64,000 nucleotides of DNA from Streptomyces sp. TLI_053 (lineage in GTDB: Bacteria; Actinomycetota; Actinomycetes; Streptomycetales; Streptomycetaceae). The position numbers and the translations under genes were made by a program. Position 1 is the stretch's first letter. Each line of letters starts with the position of its first letter. Positions 36,153 through 44,131 of this stretch are shown here, piece by piece. The notes under the pieces are model-generated. The model saw nothing but the letters and a program-made list of their open reading frames with translations, made no database searches and was not told the origin of the DNA. The stretch spans positions 3,370,001 to 3,434,000 of the forward strand of contig NZ_LT629775.1 in assembly GCF_900105395.1 (NCBI RefSeq), written 5' to 3'.

Positions 36153-37031
36153 ATGAGCCAACTCCAGGGGAAGATCGCGCTCGTGACCGGTTCTACCTCG
36201 GGCATGGGGGCCGCCGCCGCACTGGCGCTGGCCACCGCCGGGGCGCACGTCGTGGTCTCCGGCCGCCGGGCCGAGCTGGGCAACGCCGTGGTGGAGCGGA
36301 TCCGGGAGAAGGGCGGGCAGGCGGACTTCGTCGCCGCCGATGTCACCGTCGAGGATGACGTCGCCCGCCTGGTGGGTACCACGGTCGAGCGACACGGTCG
36401 CCTCGACATCGCCTTCAACAACGCCGGCGGCGGCGGGGCCTTCGGCCCGCTGGACCGGGTCCCGGCGGACGCCTTCGCCGCGGTGATCGCGGTCAACCTC
36501 GTCGGCACCTACCACTCGCTGAAGCACGAGATCGCCGCCATGCGGGCGAGCGGCGGCGGCAGCATCATCAACAACGCCTCCACCGCCGGTGTCCAGGGCA
36601 CCGCCTTCGGCCTGGGCGCGTACACCGCGGCCAAGCACGGTGTGGTCGGCCTGACCCGGGCCACCGCGCTGGAGGCCGGCCCGGCGGGCATCCGGGTCAA
36701 CGCGCTGATCACCGGTCCGGTCGACACCGAGGACTTCCGCCAGCGGGTCGGCGGGCAGCCGGGCGCGCTGGAGCGGGCGGGCGCGGCCACCGCCCTGGGG
36801 CGGATCGCGACCGAGGAGGAGGTCGCCCACGCGGTGGTCTTCCTCGGCAGCGACGCGGCCAGCTTCGTCACCGGCTCGCTGTTCGGGCTGGAGGGCGGCA
36901 TGACGGCCGGCGTCACCGCCGGGACGATGGGGCGGCCCGGCGGCGGCCAGGGCGGTCCCGGCGCTCAGGGCGGCCAGGGCGGTCCCGGCGCTCAGGGCGG
37001 GCCGGGCGCCGGGCGTCCCGGCGCGAACTGA
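36153..37031 (+). CDS. SDR family oxidoreductase with Gly/Pro/Gln tail
   Basis: A 292-residue classical SDR. It has the cofactor motif TGSTSGMG (14-21), NNAGGGG, and catalytic residues in IINNASTAGVQ and YTAAKHG. The core ends around residue 255 with GSLFGLEGGMTAGVTA; the last 37 residues are [24 protein letters not shown] low-complexity sequence, like the tail on the neighbouring exporter. ATG 36153 has GGAAGGG nine bases upstream. Probably a ketoreductase or dehydrogenase of the polyketide pathway; it is divergently paired with the exporter. Confidence 0.85.
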   Translation: MSQLQGKIALVTGSTSGMGAAAALALATAGAHVVVSGRRAELGNAVVERIREKGGQADFVAADVTVEDDVARLVGTTVERHGRLDIAFNNAGGGGAFGPLDRVPADAFAAVIAVNLVGTYHSLKHEIAAMRASGGGSIINNASTAGVQGTAFGLGAYTAAKHGVVGLTRATALEAGPAGIRVNALITGPVDTEDFRQRVGGQPGALERAGAATALGRIATEEEVAHAVVFLGSDAASFVTGSLFGLEGGMTAGVTAGTMGRPGGGQGGPGAQGGQGGPGAQGGPGAGRPGAN

Positions 37032-37072
37032 CCGGAACCGGACGCACCGGGGCCCGTTCGCCACTCGTGCCA

Positions 37073-37101
37073 TTGCCAGCAATCCACCCTCCGGCTATTT
37101 T
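37073..37101 (+). promoter_or_regulatory. Promoter giving a probable leaderless mRNA
   Basis: -35 TTGCCA (37073-37078), 17-bp spacer, -10 TATTTT (37096-37101). The ATG of the following acetyltransferase-like gene begins only seven bases after the -10 and has no ribosome site, so transcription likely starts at the A of the ATG. Confidence 0.6.
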
Positions 37102-37107
37102 TTCGAT

Positions 37108-37956
37108 ATGTTCGTAAAAACCACGAGGAACACCGAAGAGTTCATCTCGGAAACCGGTGGGTGGATTGCCGGCAACCCCGTCGAGAATTCCATCCTGCTG
37201 ACCATGCTGGCCGGCGCGAAATTCCGCCCGCCGACCGCCCCGCCGATAGCCTGGAGCCGGGTCGAGGACCCGGCCTCGGACACGGCGCCGGTGGTCGGCG
37301 TCGCGGCGTTCACGGCGCCGCACCTGGTCGTGCTGAGCGGGATGCCGGCGGCCGCCGCGGCCGCGCTCGGCGCCGAACTGGGCGCCGGGCCCGACCTCCT
37401 GCCCGGCGTGATCGGGCCGGACGCGGCGGCCGCCGCGTTCGCCGCGGCCTGGTCCGAGGCCACCGGCCGGCCGGTCCGGGCCGATCGCCGCGAGCGGATG
37501 CTGTGCCTGGACGGCGCGGTCACCACCGACGGCCGGCCGGCCCCGGACGGGCAGTCCAGGGCCGCCCGCGAGGAGGAGGCGGAGCTGTTCACCGACTGGT
37601 GCCTGGAGGCCGCGCACGGCGCCGGACTCAGCCGGGAGATGGCCTCGCGCTCCGTCCGGGGCCAGATCGCCGGCGGCCTGCTGCGGGTCTGGGAGCTCGA
37701 CGGCGAACCCGTCGCGATCCTCGGCCGGACCGCCGCCGTCGCGGGCGTGGTCCGCTACGGCCCGCTCTACTCGAAGCCCGACGTCCGGCGCGGCGGGTAC
37801 GCCCGGGCGCTGCTCGTCGAGTCCTCGACCGAGGTGCGGGCCGAGGGGCTGTTCGGCATGGCGGTCACCGCCGAGGGCAACGACACGGTCCAGGGGCTGT
37901 TCGGCTCGCTCGGCTACCGGTCCCGCGGCGGCCTGTCGGAATTCCGGTTCGACTGA
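37108..37956 (+). CDS. GNAT-fold acetyltransferase-like protein
   Basis: A 282-residue protein. The N-terminal half (1-135) is a variable domain starting MFVKTTRNTEEFISETGGW. The C-terminal half (about 140-282) has a GNAT core: AILGRTAAVAGVVRYGPLY as the central strand, then SKPDVRRGGYARALLV (acetyl-CoA binding loop, RxxGxA variant) and LFGSLGYRSR (a terminal strand typical of GNAT). It is probably expressed from a leaderless promoter and is followed by paired terminators. Possible self-resistance or tailoring role by N- or O-acetylation; not proven. Confidence 0.7.
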   Translation: MFVKTTRNTEEFISETGGWIAGNPVENSILLTMLAGAKFRPPTAPPIAWSRVEDPASDTAPVVGVAAFTAPHLVVLSGMPAAAAAALGAELGAGPDLLPGVIGPDAAAAAFAAAWSEATGRPVRADRRERMLCLDGAVTTDGRPAPDGQSRAAREEEAELFTDWCLEAAHGAGLSREMASRSVRGQIAGGLLRVWELDGEPVAILGRTAAVAGVVRYGPLYSKPDVRRGGYARALLVESSTEVRAEGLFGMAVTAEGNDTVQGLFGSLGYRSRGGLSEFRFD

Positions 37957-37965
37957 GTGGCGCAA

Positions 37966-38027
37966 TCCCTCCGGGAAATACCCGGAGGGAAAACCGCGGG
38001 CCCGGATCCGATGTCGGATCCGGGCCC
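37966..38027. terminator. Two tandem hairpins after the acetyltransferase gene
   Basis: First hairpin TCCCTCCGGG/CCCGGAGGGA (37966-37975/37981-37990, loop AAATA) is followed by AAAA; second hairpin GGGCCCGGATCCG (37998-38010) pairs with 38015-38027 around four bases. Together they end the rightward transcript before the convergent methyltransferase gene. Confidence 0.85.
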
Positions 38028-38051
38028 TCTCGCAATACGTCGGAAATTCTC

Positions 38052-38089
38052 CGGGACGGCCCGGAGGAATTCTCCCCCGGGCCGTCCCG
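38052..38089. terminator. Hairpin at the end of the polyketide operon
   Basis: CGGGACGGCCCGG (38052-38064) pairs with 38077-38089 over a 12-base loop. It lies 10 bp after the methyltransferase stop on the minus strand, consistent with the end of the long leftward operon. Confidence 0.75.
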
Positions 38090-38098
38090 AGCGTCCGG

Positions 38099-39148
38099 TC
38101 AGTCCAGCGGGTCGGGGTCCGGCACGGCCTCGAGCAGTGCGAAGGCCGTCCCGGTGGACACCACCCGGTTGAGCCGGTAGCCGCCGCGCCGGAAGACCTC
38201 GGCGAACTGCTCCTCGGTGCGGACCTCGCCGCTCATGGTGACCAGCATGACCAGGTCGAAGTTCTTCACGAACCTCGGCACGCCCTCGCGGTGCACCAGC
38301 TCCGCCGCGACGAAGCGGGCGCCCGGCGAGGCCTCCCGGCACTTGCGCAGCAACCGGACCAGCGCCTCGTCCGGCCACGAGTGCCAGACCTGCTTGGTGA
38401 CGTAGGCGCCGATGCCGGCCGGGACCCCGGCGAAGAAGTCGACCGGCTCGAAGTCCAGCCGGCCCTGCTCGGCCAGCTTGGCGACGTCGGGCTGGGTCCT
38501 GGCCTGCTCGATGACGCTCGGCAGGTCGGCCAGCACGCCGCGGGCGAGGGAGTCGTACTTGTGCAGGATCGCGGCCAGGTAGGTGCCCTGCCCGCCACCG
38601 AGGTCGCAGACCGCGCCGGCCTCGGCGAACTCGGGGTACGCCGACACCAGGGCGTCGGAGAGCGCGTCGGTGAAGTCCGTCATCGCCTGGTTGAACGTCG
38701 CCGCGGCGGACGGGTTCTTCTGCAGCCAGGGCCAGAGTGCGGTGCCGTGCACCTTCTCGAAACCGGGCTTCCCGGTGGCCAGGCTGTGGTCCAGCGCGCC
38801 CCAGGAGGCCCAGAGCCACTCGGCGCCGACCATCCGGGCCATCGCGTCCATCGAACCGGGCACGCCGGGACGGAGCAGTTCGGAGAGCTCGGTGTTGGCG
38901 AAGACGCCGGGCTCGACCTCCTCGAACACGCCGTCCTCGGTGAGCAGCGCGAGCACCTTGGCCAGCGGGCCGGCGGTCACTCCGGCGCGCTCGGCGAGGT
39001 CGGCCACCGGCAGCGGGCCCTCGGCCAGCAGCTCGGCGAGCCTGAACTCGGCGGCCAGCGCCAGGCAGCGCGGGGTCGACGGGAACATCAATTCGGAGAG
39101 GAACACCGCGCCGGCCGAAGCAGGGGCGGTCTGGGGAACGGCGGTCAT
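38099..39148 (-). CDS. SAM-dependent O-methyltransferase
   Basis: A 349-residue class I methyltransferase of the plant-type O-methyltransferase family common in aromatic polyketide clusters. An N-terminal winged-helix dimerisation domain (1-110) is followed by SAM motif I VCDLGGGQGTY (180-190) and the catalytic-His region VTKQVWHSWPDEALVRLL, with CREASPGARFVAAE behind it. ATG 39148 has GGGAGG in its leader. Likely methylates a phenolic hydroxyl (O-) of the polyketide. Probably the last gene of the leftward operon beginning at 48.2 kb. Confidence 0.88.
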   Translation of the reverse strand: MTAVPQTAPASAGAVFLSELMFPSTPRCLALAAEFRLAELLAEGPLPVADLAERAGVTAGPLAKVLALLTEDGVFEEVEPGVFANTELSELLRPGVPGSMDAMARMVGAEWLWASWGALDHSLATGKPGFEKVHGTALWPWLQKNPSAAATFNQAMTDFTDALSDALVSAYPEFAEAGAVCDLGGGQGTYLAAILHKYDSLARGVLADLPSVIEQARTQPDVAKLAEQGRLDFEPVDFFAGVPAGIGAYVTKQVWHSWPDEALVRLLRKCREASPGARFVAAELVHREGVPRFVKNFDLVMLVTMSGEVRTEEQFAEVFRRGGYRLNRVVSTGTAFALLEAVPDPDPLD

Positions 39149-39294
39149 GGGGTGAGGCCTCCCTGCGGGGACCGGGGCGGGGGCGGACGGCGCCCCCGGC
39201 CCGAGGTCAGCGGTCATGGGTGGACGGGCCGGACGGCCCCGCACCGGGCGGCCCGGACGGGCCGGGCCGCCCGGCGGTTGCGCAAGGCCGGGGC

Positions 39295-40473
39295 TCAGCC
39301 CAGCAGGGCGAAGGCGAAGCCACCGCCGGGGTTGGCCATGAACTTGTTGGTCGGCGGGATCTCACCGCCGGCCGCGATGCCGATGGCCGGGCCGGACAGC
39401 GCGATCCGGGACGGGGTGGGAACGATCTGGACCTGGCCGGCGGCCAGCTGGCCCCAGTTGTTCCAGCCCCAGCCCTGCACCGAGCCGTCGGCCAGCAGCG
39501 CCAGCGCGTGCCCGCCGTTTCCGGGGGCCGCGTCGGTGCCGCCGCCGCTGACGGAAACGGCCTTGACGCCGGTCAGGCCCGGCACCGGGGCCGGCACCGC
39601 GCGGTCGGCCGTGGTGCCGTCGCCGAGCTGGCCGCCGTCGTTGAGGCCCCAGGCCCAGACGGTGCCGTCGGCCAGCAGCGCCACCGTGTGGTGGTAGGCG
39701 CCGACCAGCTGGGTGACCGAGCGCAGGCCCGCGACCTTCTGCGGGGCGGCGCGGTCCTCGGTGGTGCCGTCGCCGAGCTGGCCGCGGTCGTTGAAGCCCC
39801 AGACCGAGGCGGTGCCGTCGGCGTGCACGACCATGCTGTGACCGCCGCCGGCGCTCAGCCTGACGGCCGGCTCCAGGTTCTCGATCACGGCCGGGCGCGG
39901 CCGGCAGTCGAAGGAGGCGGTCATGTAGGAACGGACGATCCGGCCCTCGCGGGTCGAACCGGGACCGTCGCCCAGCTGGCCGCGGTCGTCGCGGCCCCAG
40001 GACCAGACGGTGCCGTCGGCCTTGAGCGCGAGGTTGTGCGCGCCGCCGACCGCGAGCTCGACCACGTCCTCCAGGCCGTCGACCCGGACCGGGACCGGCT
40101 GCACACCGAAGTTGGCCTCGCCGAGGGCGCAGAAGAAGCCGGCGCCCCAGGCCCAGACGGTGCCGTCCTCCAGCAGGGCGGCGGTGTGGCCGCCGCCGGC
40201 GCCGACCGAGCGGACCCGGCCGGGCAGGCCGACGGTGCGGACCGGGGTGGCCTGGTTCTCGGTGGAGCCGTCGCCGAGCTGGCCGAAGGCGTTGCGGCCG
40301 AAGCCCCAGAGCTCGCCGTCGCCGGTCAGGGCGAGGGCGTGGCCGCTGCCGGCCGCCACCTTGACCACGTTCTCCAGGCCCTTGATGTCCTGCGCGGTGG
40401 TCCGGTTGACCGTCCCGCCGTCGCCGAGCTGGCCGTTGGTGTTGTCACCCCAGCTGCTGATGATGCCTGCCAT
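39295..40473 (-). CDS. RCC1-repeat beta-propeller protein
   Basis: A 392-residue protein made of seven RCC1-type units with the repeated pattern WGxNxxGQLGDG (for example WGDNTNGQLGDGG, WGFNDRGQLGDGT, WGLNDGGQLGDGT, WGWNNWGQLAAG), giving a seven-bladed propeller. One unit is degenerate (WGAGFFCALGEA). No signal peptide or TM. ATG 40473 follows GAGAGG. It is the penultimate gene of the polyketide operon, an unusual companion for such enzymes. It might be a scaffold or a small-ligand binder; no function can be read off. Confidence 0.85.
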   Translation of the reverse strand: MAGIISSWGDNTNGQLGDGGTVNRTTAQDIKGLENVVKVAAGSGHALALTGDGELWGFGRNAFGQLGDGSTENQATPVRTVGLPGRVRSVGAGGGHTAALLEDGTVWAWGAGFFCALGEANFGVQPVPVRVDGLEDVVELAVGGAHNLALKADGTVWSWGRDDRGQLGDGPGSTREGRIVRSYMTASFDCRPRPAVIENLEPAVRLSAGGGHSMVVHADGTASVWGFNDRGQLGDGTTEDRAAPQKVAGLRSVTQLVGAYHHTVALLADGTVWAWGLNDGGQLGDGTTADRAVPAPVPGLTGVKAVSVSGGGTDAAPGNGGHALALLADGSVQGWGWNNWGQLAAGQVQIVPTPSRIALSGPAIGIAAGGEIPPTNKFMANPGGGFAFALLG

Positions 40474-40505
40474 GATGATGCGACCTCTCAATAGTCGGGG
40501 GGCGG

Positions 40506-40904
40506 TCAGGCCCAGAACTGGTCGACGGCGTACTGGTCCTCGGGGTAGGTCCAGAACTCGGCGATCAGGCCGTCCTGGATCCGCGCGACGTTGACGAAGG
40601 GCATCTCCAGGCTCTTGCCCTCACGCTCGTACCGGGTGAAGACGGTGGCGAAGGCGAACGAGTCGCTCGCGCCGATCTCGTGGATCTCCATCGTGATCCG
40701 GCCCTGGCAGATCTCGAACATCCGGCCGGCGAAGGCCAGTGCGGACTCGATGCCCTCGTGCGCGCCGGACAGCTCGCTGGTGCCCGGGTAGTAGTGCACG
40801 CAGTCCTTGGTCCAGTAGCTGGCCGCCTTCTGCACGTCGCCCACGGTGAACGCGGCGTACACCGCTTCCATGAGCTTGGCGTTGGGGTGGTCGACGACCT
40901 TCAT
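40506..40904 (-). CDS. SnoaL/NTF2-like polyketide cyclase-type protein
   Basis: A 132-residue protein of the NTF2 fold: MEAVYAAFTVGDVQKAASYW helical start, DCVHYYPGTSELSGAHEGIE and VNVARIQDGLIAEFWTY core strand ending in the YAVDQFWA tail. Related to SnoaL-like aldol cyclases and limonene-epoxide-hydrolase-type enzymes of aromatic polyketide pathways. The start has a strong AGGAGGAAAGTC ribosome site. It is in the same leftward operon between the flavoprotein and the RCC1 gene. Exact reaction (ring closure, hydroxylation, or none) is unknown. Confidence 0.72.
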   Translation of the reverse strand: MKVVDHPNAKLMEAVYAAFTVGDVQKAASYWTKDCVHYYPGTSELSGAHEGIESALAFAGRMFEICQGRITMEIHEIGASDSFAFATVFTRYEREGKSLEMPFVNVARIQDGLIAEFWTYPEDQYAVDQFWA

Positions 40905-41036
40905 GACTTTCCTCCTGTGGCTGTACGACGGTGCGATGCGGGGCCGTGCGGTGGAGCGGCGTCGCTCGGCACGGTGCGGACCGGCGTCCCTCGACGCGGT
41001 GGAACCGGCTTCGCTCGACGCGGTTGTGACGGATCG

Positions 41037-42464
41037 TCAGTTGGCGGCGCGACGGACGATGTCGACCAGGGTCTGCCGGTCCGGGGCGGGGAACGGCGGG
41101 GGGCCGCCCGCGACCGCCTGCTTGACCCGCAGCCGGATCTCCTCGTCCTCGTACAGGCCGGCCGGGTTGTCGAGCGACATCATGGTGCGGACCAGCCGGC
41201 GCCAGACCACCTCGTCGGTGCCGGCCGCCTCGGCGACGGTGCCGAAGGTGAGCACGTCCGGCGGCAGCGGCGGCAGCTGCTGGCCGGCCACGGTGGCCCG
41301 CCAGAGCCGGGCGCGGCCCGCGTCGTTGCGGACGGCGTCCTCGAACCACGGCCGGAAGGTCCGCCCGGCCAGGCCGGCCGCCAGCGCGGCCTGCTCGGCG
41401 TCCGGCTCCGGGTGCTCGCGCACCAGGTCGGCCAGGCCGAGCACATGGGCGATGGCCAGCGAGACGCCGCGGCCGAACGCCGGGTTGGTGGTGCAGACGG
41501 CGTCGGCGACCGGGAGGAAGCCGGGCACCGGCTGGGCGTCCTGCCCGTACAGCTTCAGCGAGTTGTCCAGGCCCGCCATCGCGTGCACCGGCGAGATCGG
41601 GTCGGAGGCCTCCGGGGACACCCAGGGGGCGAGCAGCGGGGTGGCCCGGACCACGGCGGTGAAGACGTCCTCGGCCCGCATCTGCTTCAGCTCGGTGTCG
41701 TCCGGCAGGATGCCGAACGAGATGGCGAAGGTGTTGTTGTCGCCGAGGAACATCACACCGGTGTAGTGGTCCCAGAGCCCGCCGGCGCCGAAGCCCCGGT
41801 TGAGCGGACCGACCGGGCGCGGGCCGTGCGCGCGGTAGTAGCGGGTGTAGTAGGTGATGTCGGCGCTCTGCGCGACGAGTTCCGGCTCGGCCAGGCCGTG
41901 CTCGCGCAGCCACTCGTGGCCCTGCGAGCGGCGGCCGCTGGCGTCGATCACCAGATCGGCGGCGATGGTGCGGCCGTCCTTGGTGACCACACCGGTCACC
42001 CGGGCCGGGCCGCGGTCGGCGACGGTCAGACCGCGGACCGTCTCGCCCCGGCGCAGCGAGATGCCGGGCTTGCGCAGCGCCTCCTGGCGCAGGACCAGCT
42101 CGAAGGTGGTCCGTCGGCTGCCGAGCATCCGCAGCTCGGCGTCGGCCGGGTGCGGCGTCTTGTCGGCCAGGGTCGGCGGCATGGCCTTGCCGAGCTCGAT
42201 CTCCCGCACGCCGGCCGCGACCAGCGCCTGGTAGACGGAGGGCAGCCGCTCGCGCAGCAGGTTGGTGCCGAGCGAGCCGAAGGCGTGCGAGTGGTGGAGC
42301 TGCGGCACGGTCGGCCGCTGCCAGTCGCCGTGCGCCTCGTCGACGCTGTCGGGGGCCTCGTTGGCGTCCCGCTCCAGCACGGTGACGTCGTGCCCCAGGT
42401 CGGCGAACGCCAGCGCGGCCACCAGGCCGGCGACGCTGCCGCCGATGATCAGAGTCCGTGTCAT
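41037..42464 (-). CDS. FAD-dependent monooxygenase/epoxidase-like protein
   Basis: A 475-residue flavoprotein. N-terminal FAD motif is TLIIGGSVAGLVAALAFADL (with the GGSVAG variant common in this subgroup), followed by the acidic VLERD; the second FAD-contact block LPVADAVCTTNPAFGRGVSL (about 325-345) is clear. It lacks the C-terminal thioredoxin-like domain of the larger polyketide hydroxylases. Likely oxidises an aromatic ring or alkene of the polyketide. ATG 42464 is four bases after the ABM gene's stop, so both are co-transcribed and coupled. Confidence 0.8.
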   Translation of the reverse strand: MTRTLIIGGSVAGLVAALAFADLGHDVTVLERDANEAPDSVDEAHGDWQRPTVPQLHHSHAFGSLGTNLLRERLPSVYQALVAAGVREIELGKAMPPTLADKTPHPADAELRMLGSRRTTFELVLRQEALRKPGISLRRGETVRGLTVADRGPARVTGVVTKDGRTIAADLVIDASGRRSQGHEWLREHGLAEPELVAQSADITYYTRYYRAHGPRPVGPLNRGFGAGGLWDHYTGVMFLGDNNTFAISFGILPDDTELKQMRAEDVFTAVVRATPLLAPWVSPEASDPISPVHAMAGLDNSLKLYGQDAQPVPGFLPVADAVCTTNPAFGRGVSLAIAHVLGLADLVREHPEPDAEQAALAAGLAGRTFRPWFEDAVRNDAGRARLWRATVAGQQLPPLPPDVLTFGTVAEAAGTDEVVWRRLVRTMMSLDNPAGLYEDEEIRLRVKQAVAGGPPPFPAPDRQTLVDIVRRAAN

Positions 42465-42468
42465 GACC

Positions 42469-42834
42469 TCACCCCGCGGTGGTAGGAGTGGAAAGGCCCG
42501 CCTTCGGGGTGTCCCGCGAGGTCTCGGCCTTGATGTGGAAGCGGATGGACTTCGCGTCGCTGAAGCACTCGCGCATCGGGCGCACCAGGTCCCGGTGCTC
42601 CTCGGTCCGCTCCCAGGCGACGAAGTCGTCCAGCGAGCGCCACTCGCTGGTGATCAGCCACTGCTCCGGGTCGGTGGAGGACTGGCAGACCTGGTCGCGC
42701 ACGTGTCCGGGGACGCCCTCGGCGACCAGGTGGCGGATCTGCTCGTACGCCTTGAGGAAGTCCTCCCGGCGCTCCTCCTTGACGGTGATGAGGAAGAGCA
42801 CGCGGCCCTGTGCCGCGCCCTCGTCGACCGGCAT
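42469..42834 (-). CDS. antibiotic biosynthesis monooxygenase (ABM) domain protein
   Basis: A 121-residue small dimeric alpha+beta-barrel protein: GRVLFLITVKEERREDFLKA as first strand-helix, DPEQWLITSEWRSLDDFVAW in the middle and RPMRECFSDAKSIRFHIKAE at the end. ABM proteins in aromatic pathways oxidise anthrones to quinones without cofactor or act as cyclases. The C-terminus carries a short Thr/Ala tail. It lies between CLF and the flavoprotein gene in the operon, 61 bp below the CLF stop. Confidence 0.75.
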   Translation of the reverse strand: MPVDEGAAQGRVLFLITVKEERREDFLKAYEQIRHLVAEGVPGHVRDQVCQSSTDPEQWLITSEWRSLDDFVAWERTEEHRDLVRPMRECFSDAKSIRFHIKAETSRDTPKAGLSTPTTAG

Positions 42835-42895
42835 GACGGTCTCCTTCCGGGTCGTGGTGCTCGTGGGTGGTCGTGCTGCGTACGGCTCGTGGGTG

Positions 42896-44131
42896 TCAGG
42901 AGTGCGCGCGCAGCAGGACGGCGCTGTTGAAGCCGTCGAAACCGCGGGCGCCGATCAGCGCGGTGCGCACCTCGGCGGCCTGCTCCTCGCGGACGAAGGC
43001 CAGGTCGCAGCCGTCCGCCGGACGGGCCGGGCCCGCCGAGGGCGGGATCAGGCCGTTGTCCATGGCGAGCACCGCGGTGGCCGCGTCCAGGGCGCTGCCG
43101 CCCTGGTAGAGCCGGCCGGTGAGCGGCTTCTGGGTGGTGACGGCGGCCGGGCCGGTGTCGCCGAAGACCGCGCGCAGCGCCTCGGCCTCGGTGCGGTCGT
43201 AGGCGGGCAGGCCCACCGCGTCCGGGAAGGTCACGTCGACGTCCCCCGGGGCGAGGCCGGCCCGTTCGACCGCGGTGCCGAGCGCCCGGGCGTACTGGCG
43301 GACCGAGCCGGAGCCGGTCCGGCTGGAGGCGACGGCGTCCTGGGTGGCGGACCAGCCGGCGATCTCGGCCCGGATCCGGGCGCCGCGGGCGAGCGCGTGC
43401 TCGAGGTCCTCGACCACGAAGACCACCCCGCCCTCGCCCGGGACGAAGCCGGCCGCCCGCTCGTCGAACGGCAGGTAGGCCTCGGCCGGGTCGGAGCCGG
43501 TGTAGAGCCGGCCGCTGCGCTGCTGGCAGGCGAGCGCGTACGGGCCGAGCGGAGCCTCGGTGCCGCCCGCGAGCACCACGTCGGCGCCCCGGCGGACCAG
43601 CCGGGCGGCGTGGGCCAGCGAGTCCAGGCCGCCGGCGCCCTCCGAGACGAGGACGCTGGACGGGCCCTTGGCCTGGTGCTTGATGGCCAGCTGCCCGACG
43701 GTCGCGGCGTAGAACCAGGCGATCGACTGGTAGGCGCCGACGGTCCGCGAGGTGTCCGGCTGCCAGAGCCGCTGGAGCTCGCGCTGACCGAACTGGTTGC
43801 CGCCGGAGGAGCTGGCGAGCGCCACCGACAGCTTGTACGGCTCGACCGTGGCCGGGTCCAGCTCGGCCTCGCCGAAGGCCAGTTCGGCCGCCGCGTAGGC
43901 GAGGTGGGTCCACCGGTCGGTCTGCACCTGGAGCCGGCGCTCGACGTACCGGTTGACGTCGAAGTCCGGGACCTCGCCGGCCAGCGTGGTCTCGTACGGG
44001 CCGGCGTCGAAGAGCGTGATCGGAGCGATCCGGCTCTCGCCGCCGCAGACCGACTTCCAGTGCGCCTCGCTGCCGATGCCGCTCGGCGCGACCACGCCGA
44101 TGCCGGTGATGACGGCACGTCGTGCGCTCAT
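42896..44131 (-). CDS. ketosynthase chain-length factor (KS-beta / CLF)
   Basis: Partner of KS-alpha; together they set polyketide chain length. The 411 residues follow the KS fold ([27 protein letters not shown]) but lack the nucleophilic cysteine: the corresponding segment is [16 protein letters not shown] (161-175). In most CLFs the position is Gln (decarboxylating Q in EQAGG); here it is Gly165. ATG 44131 overlaps the KS-alpha stop in ATGA, the classical coupling of these genes. Confident as CLF from sequence and location; product length cannot be read from it. Confidence 0.93.
   Translation of the reverse strand: MSARRAVITGIGVVAPSGIGSEAHWKSVCGGESRIAPITLFDAGPYETTLAGEVPDFDVNRYVERRLQVQTDRWTHLAYAAAELAFGEAELDPATVEPYKLSVALASSSGGNQFGQRELQRLWQPDTSRTVGAYQSIAWFYAATVGQLAIKHQAKGPSSVLVSEGAGGLDSLAHAARLVRRGADVVLAGGTEAPLGPYALACQQRSGRLYTGSDPAEAYLPFDERAAGFVPGEGGVVFVVEDLEHALARGARIRAEIAGWSATQDAVASSRTGSGSVRQYARALGTAVERAGLAPGDVDVTFPDAVGLPAYDRTEAEALRAVFGDTGPAAVTTQKPLTGRLYQGGSALDAATAVLAMDNGLIPPSAGPARPADGCDLAFVREEQAAEVRTALIGARGFDGFNSAVLLRAHS

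Noticed and set aside
40920..41036. Imperfect CTCGACGCGGT repeats before the FAD monooxygenase stop
   Set aside because: Two to three weak copies in a short gap; could be chance in GC-rich DNA and no clear function is suggested.
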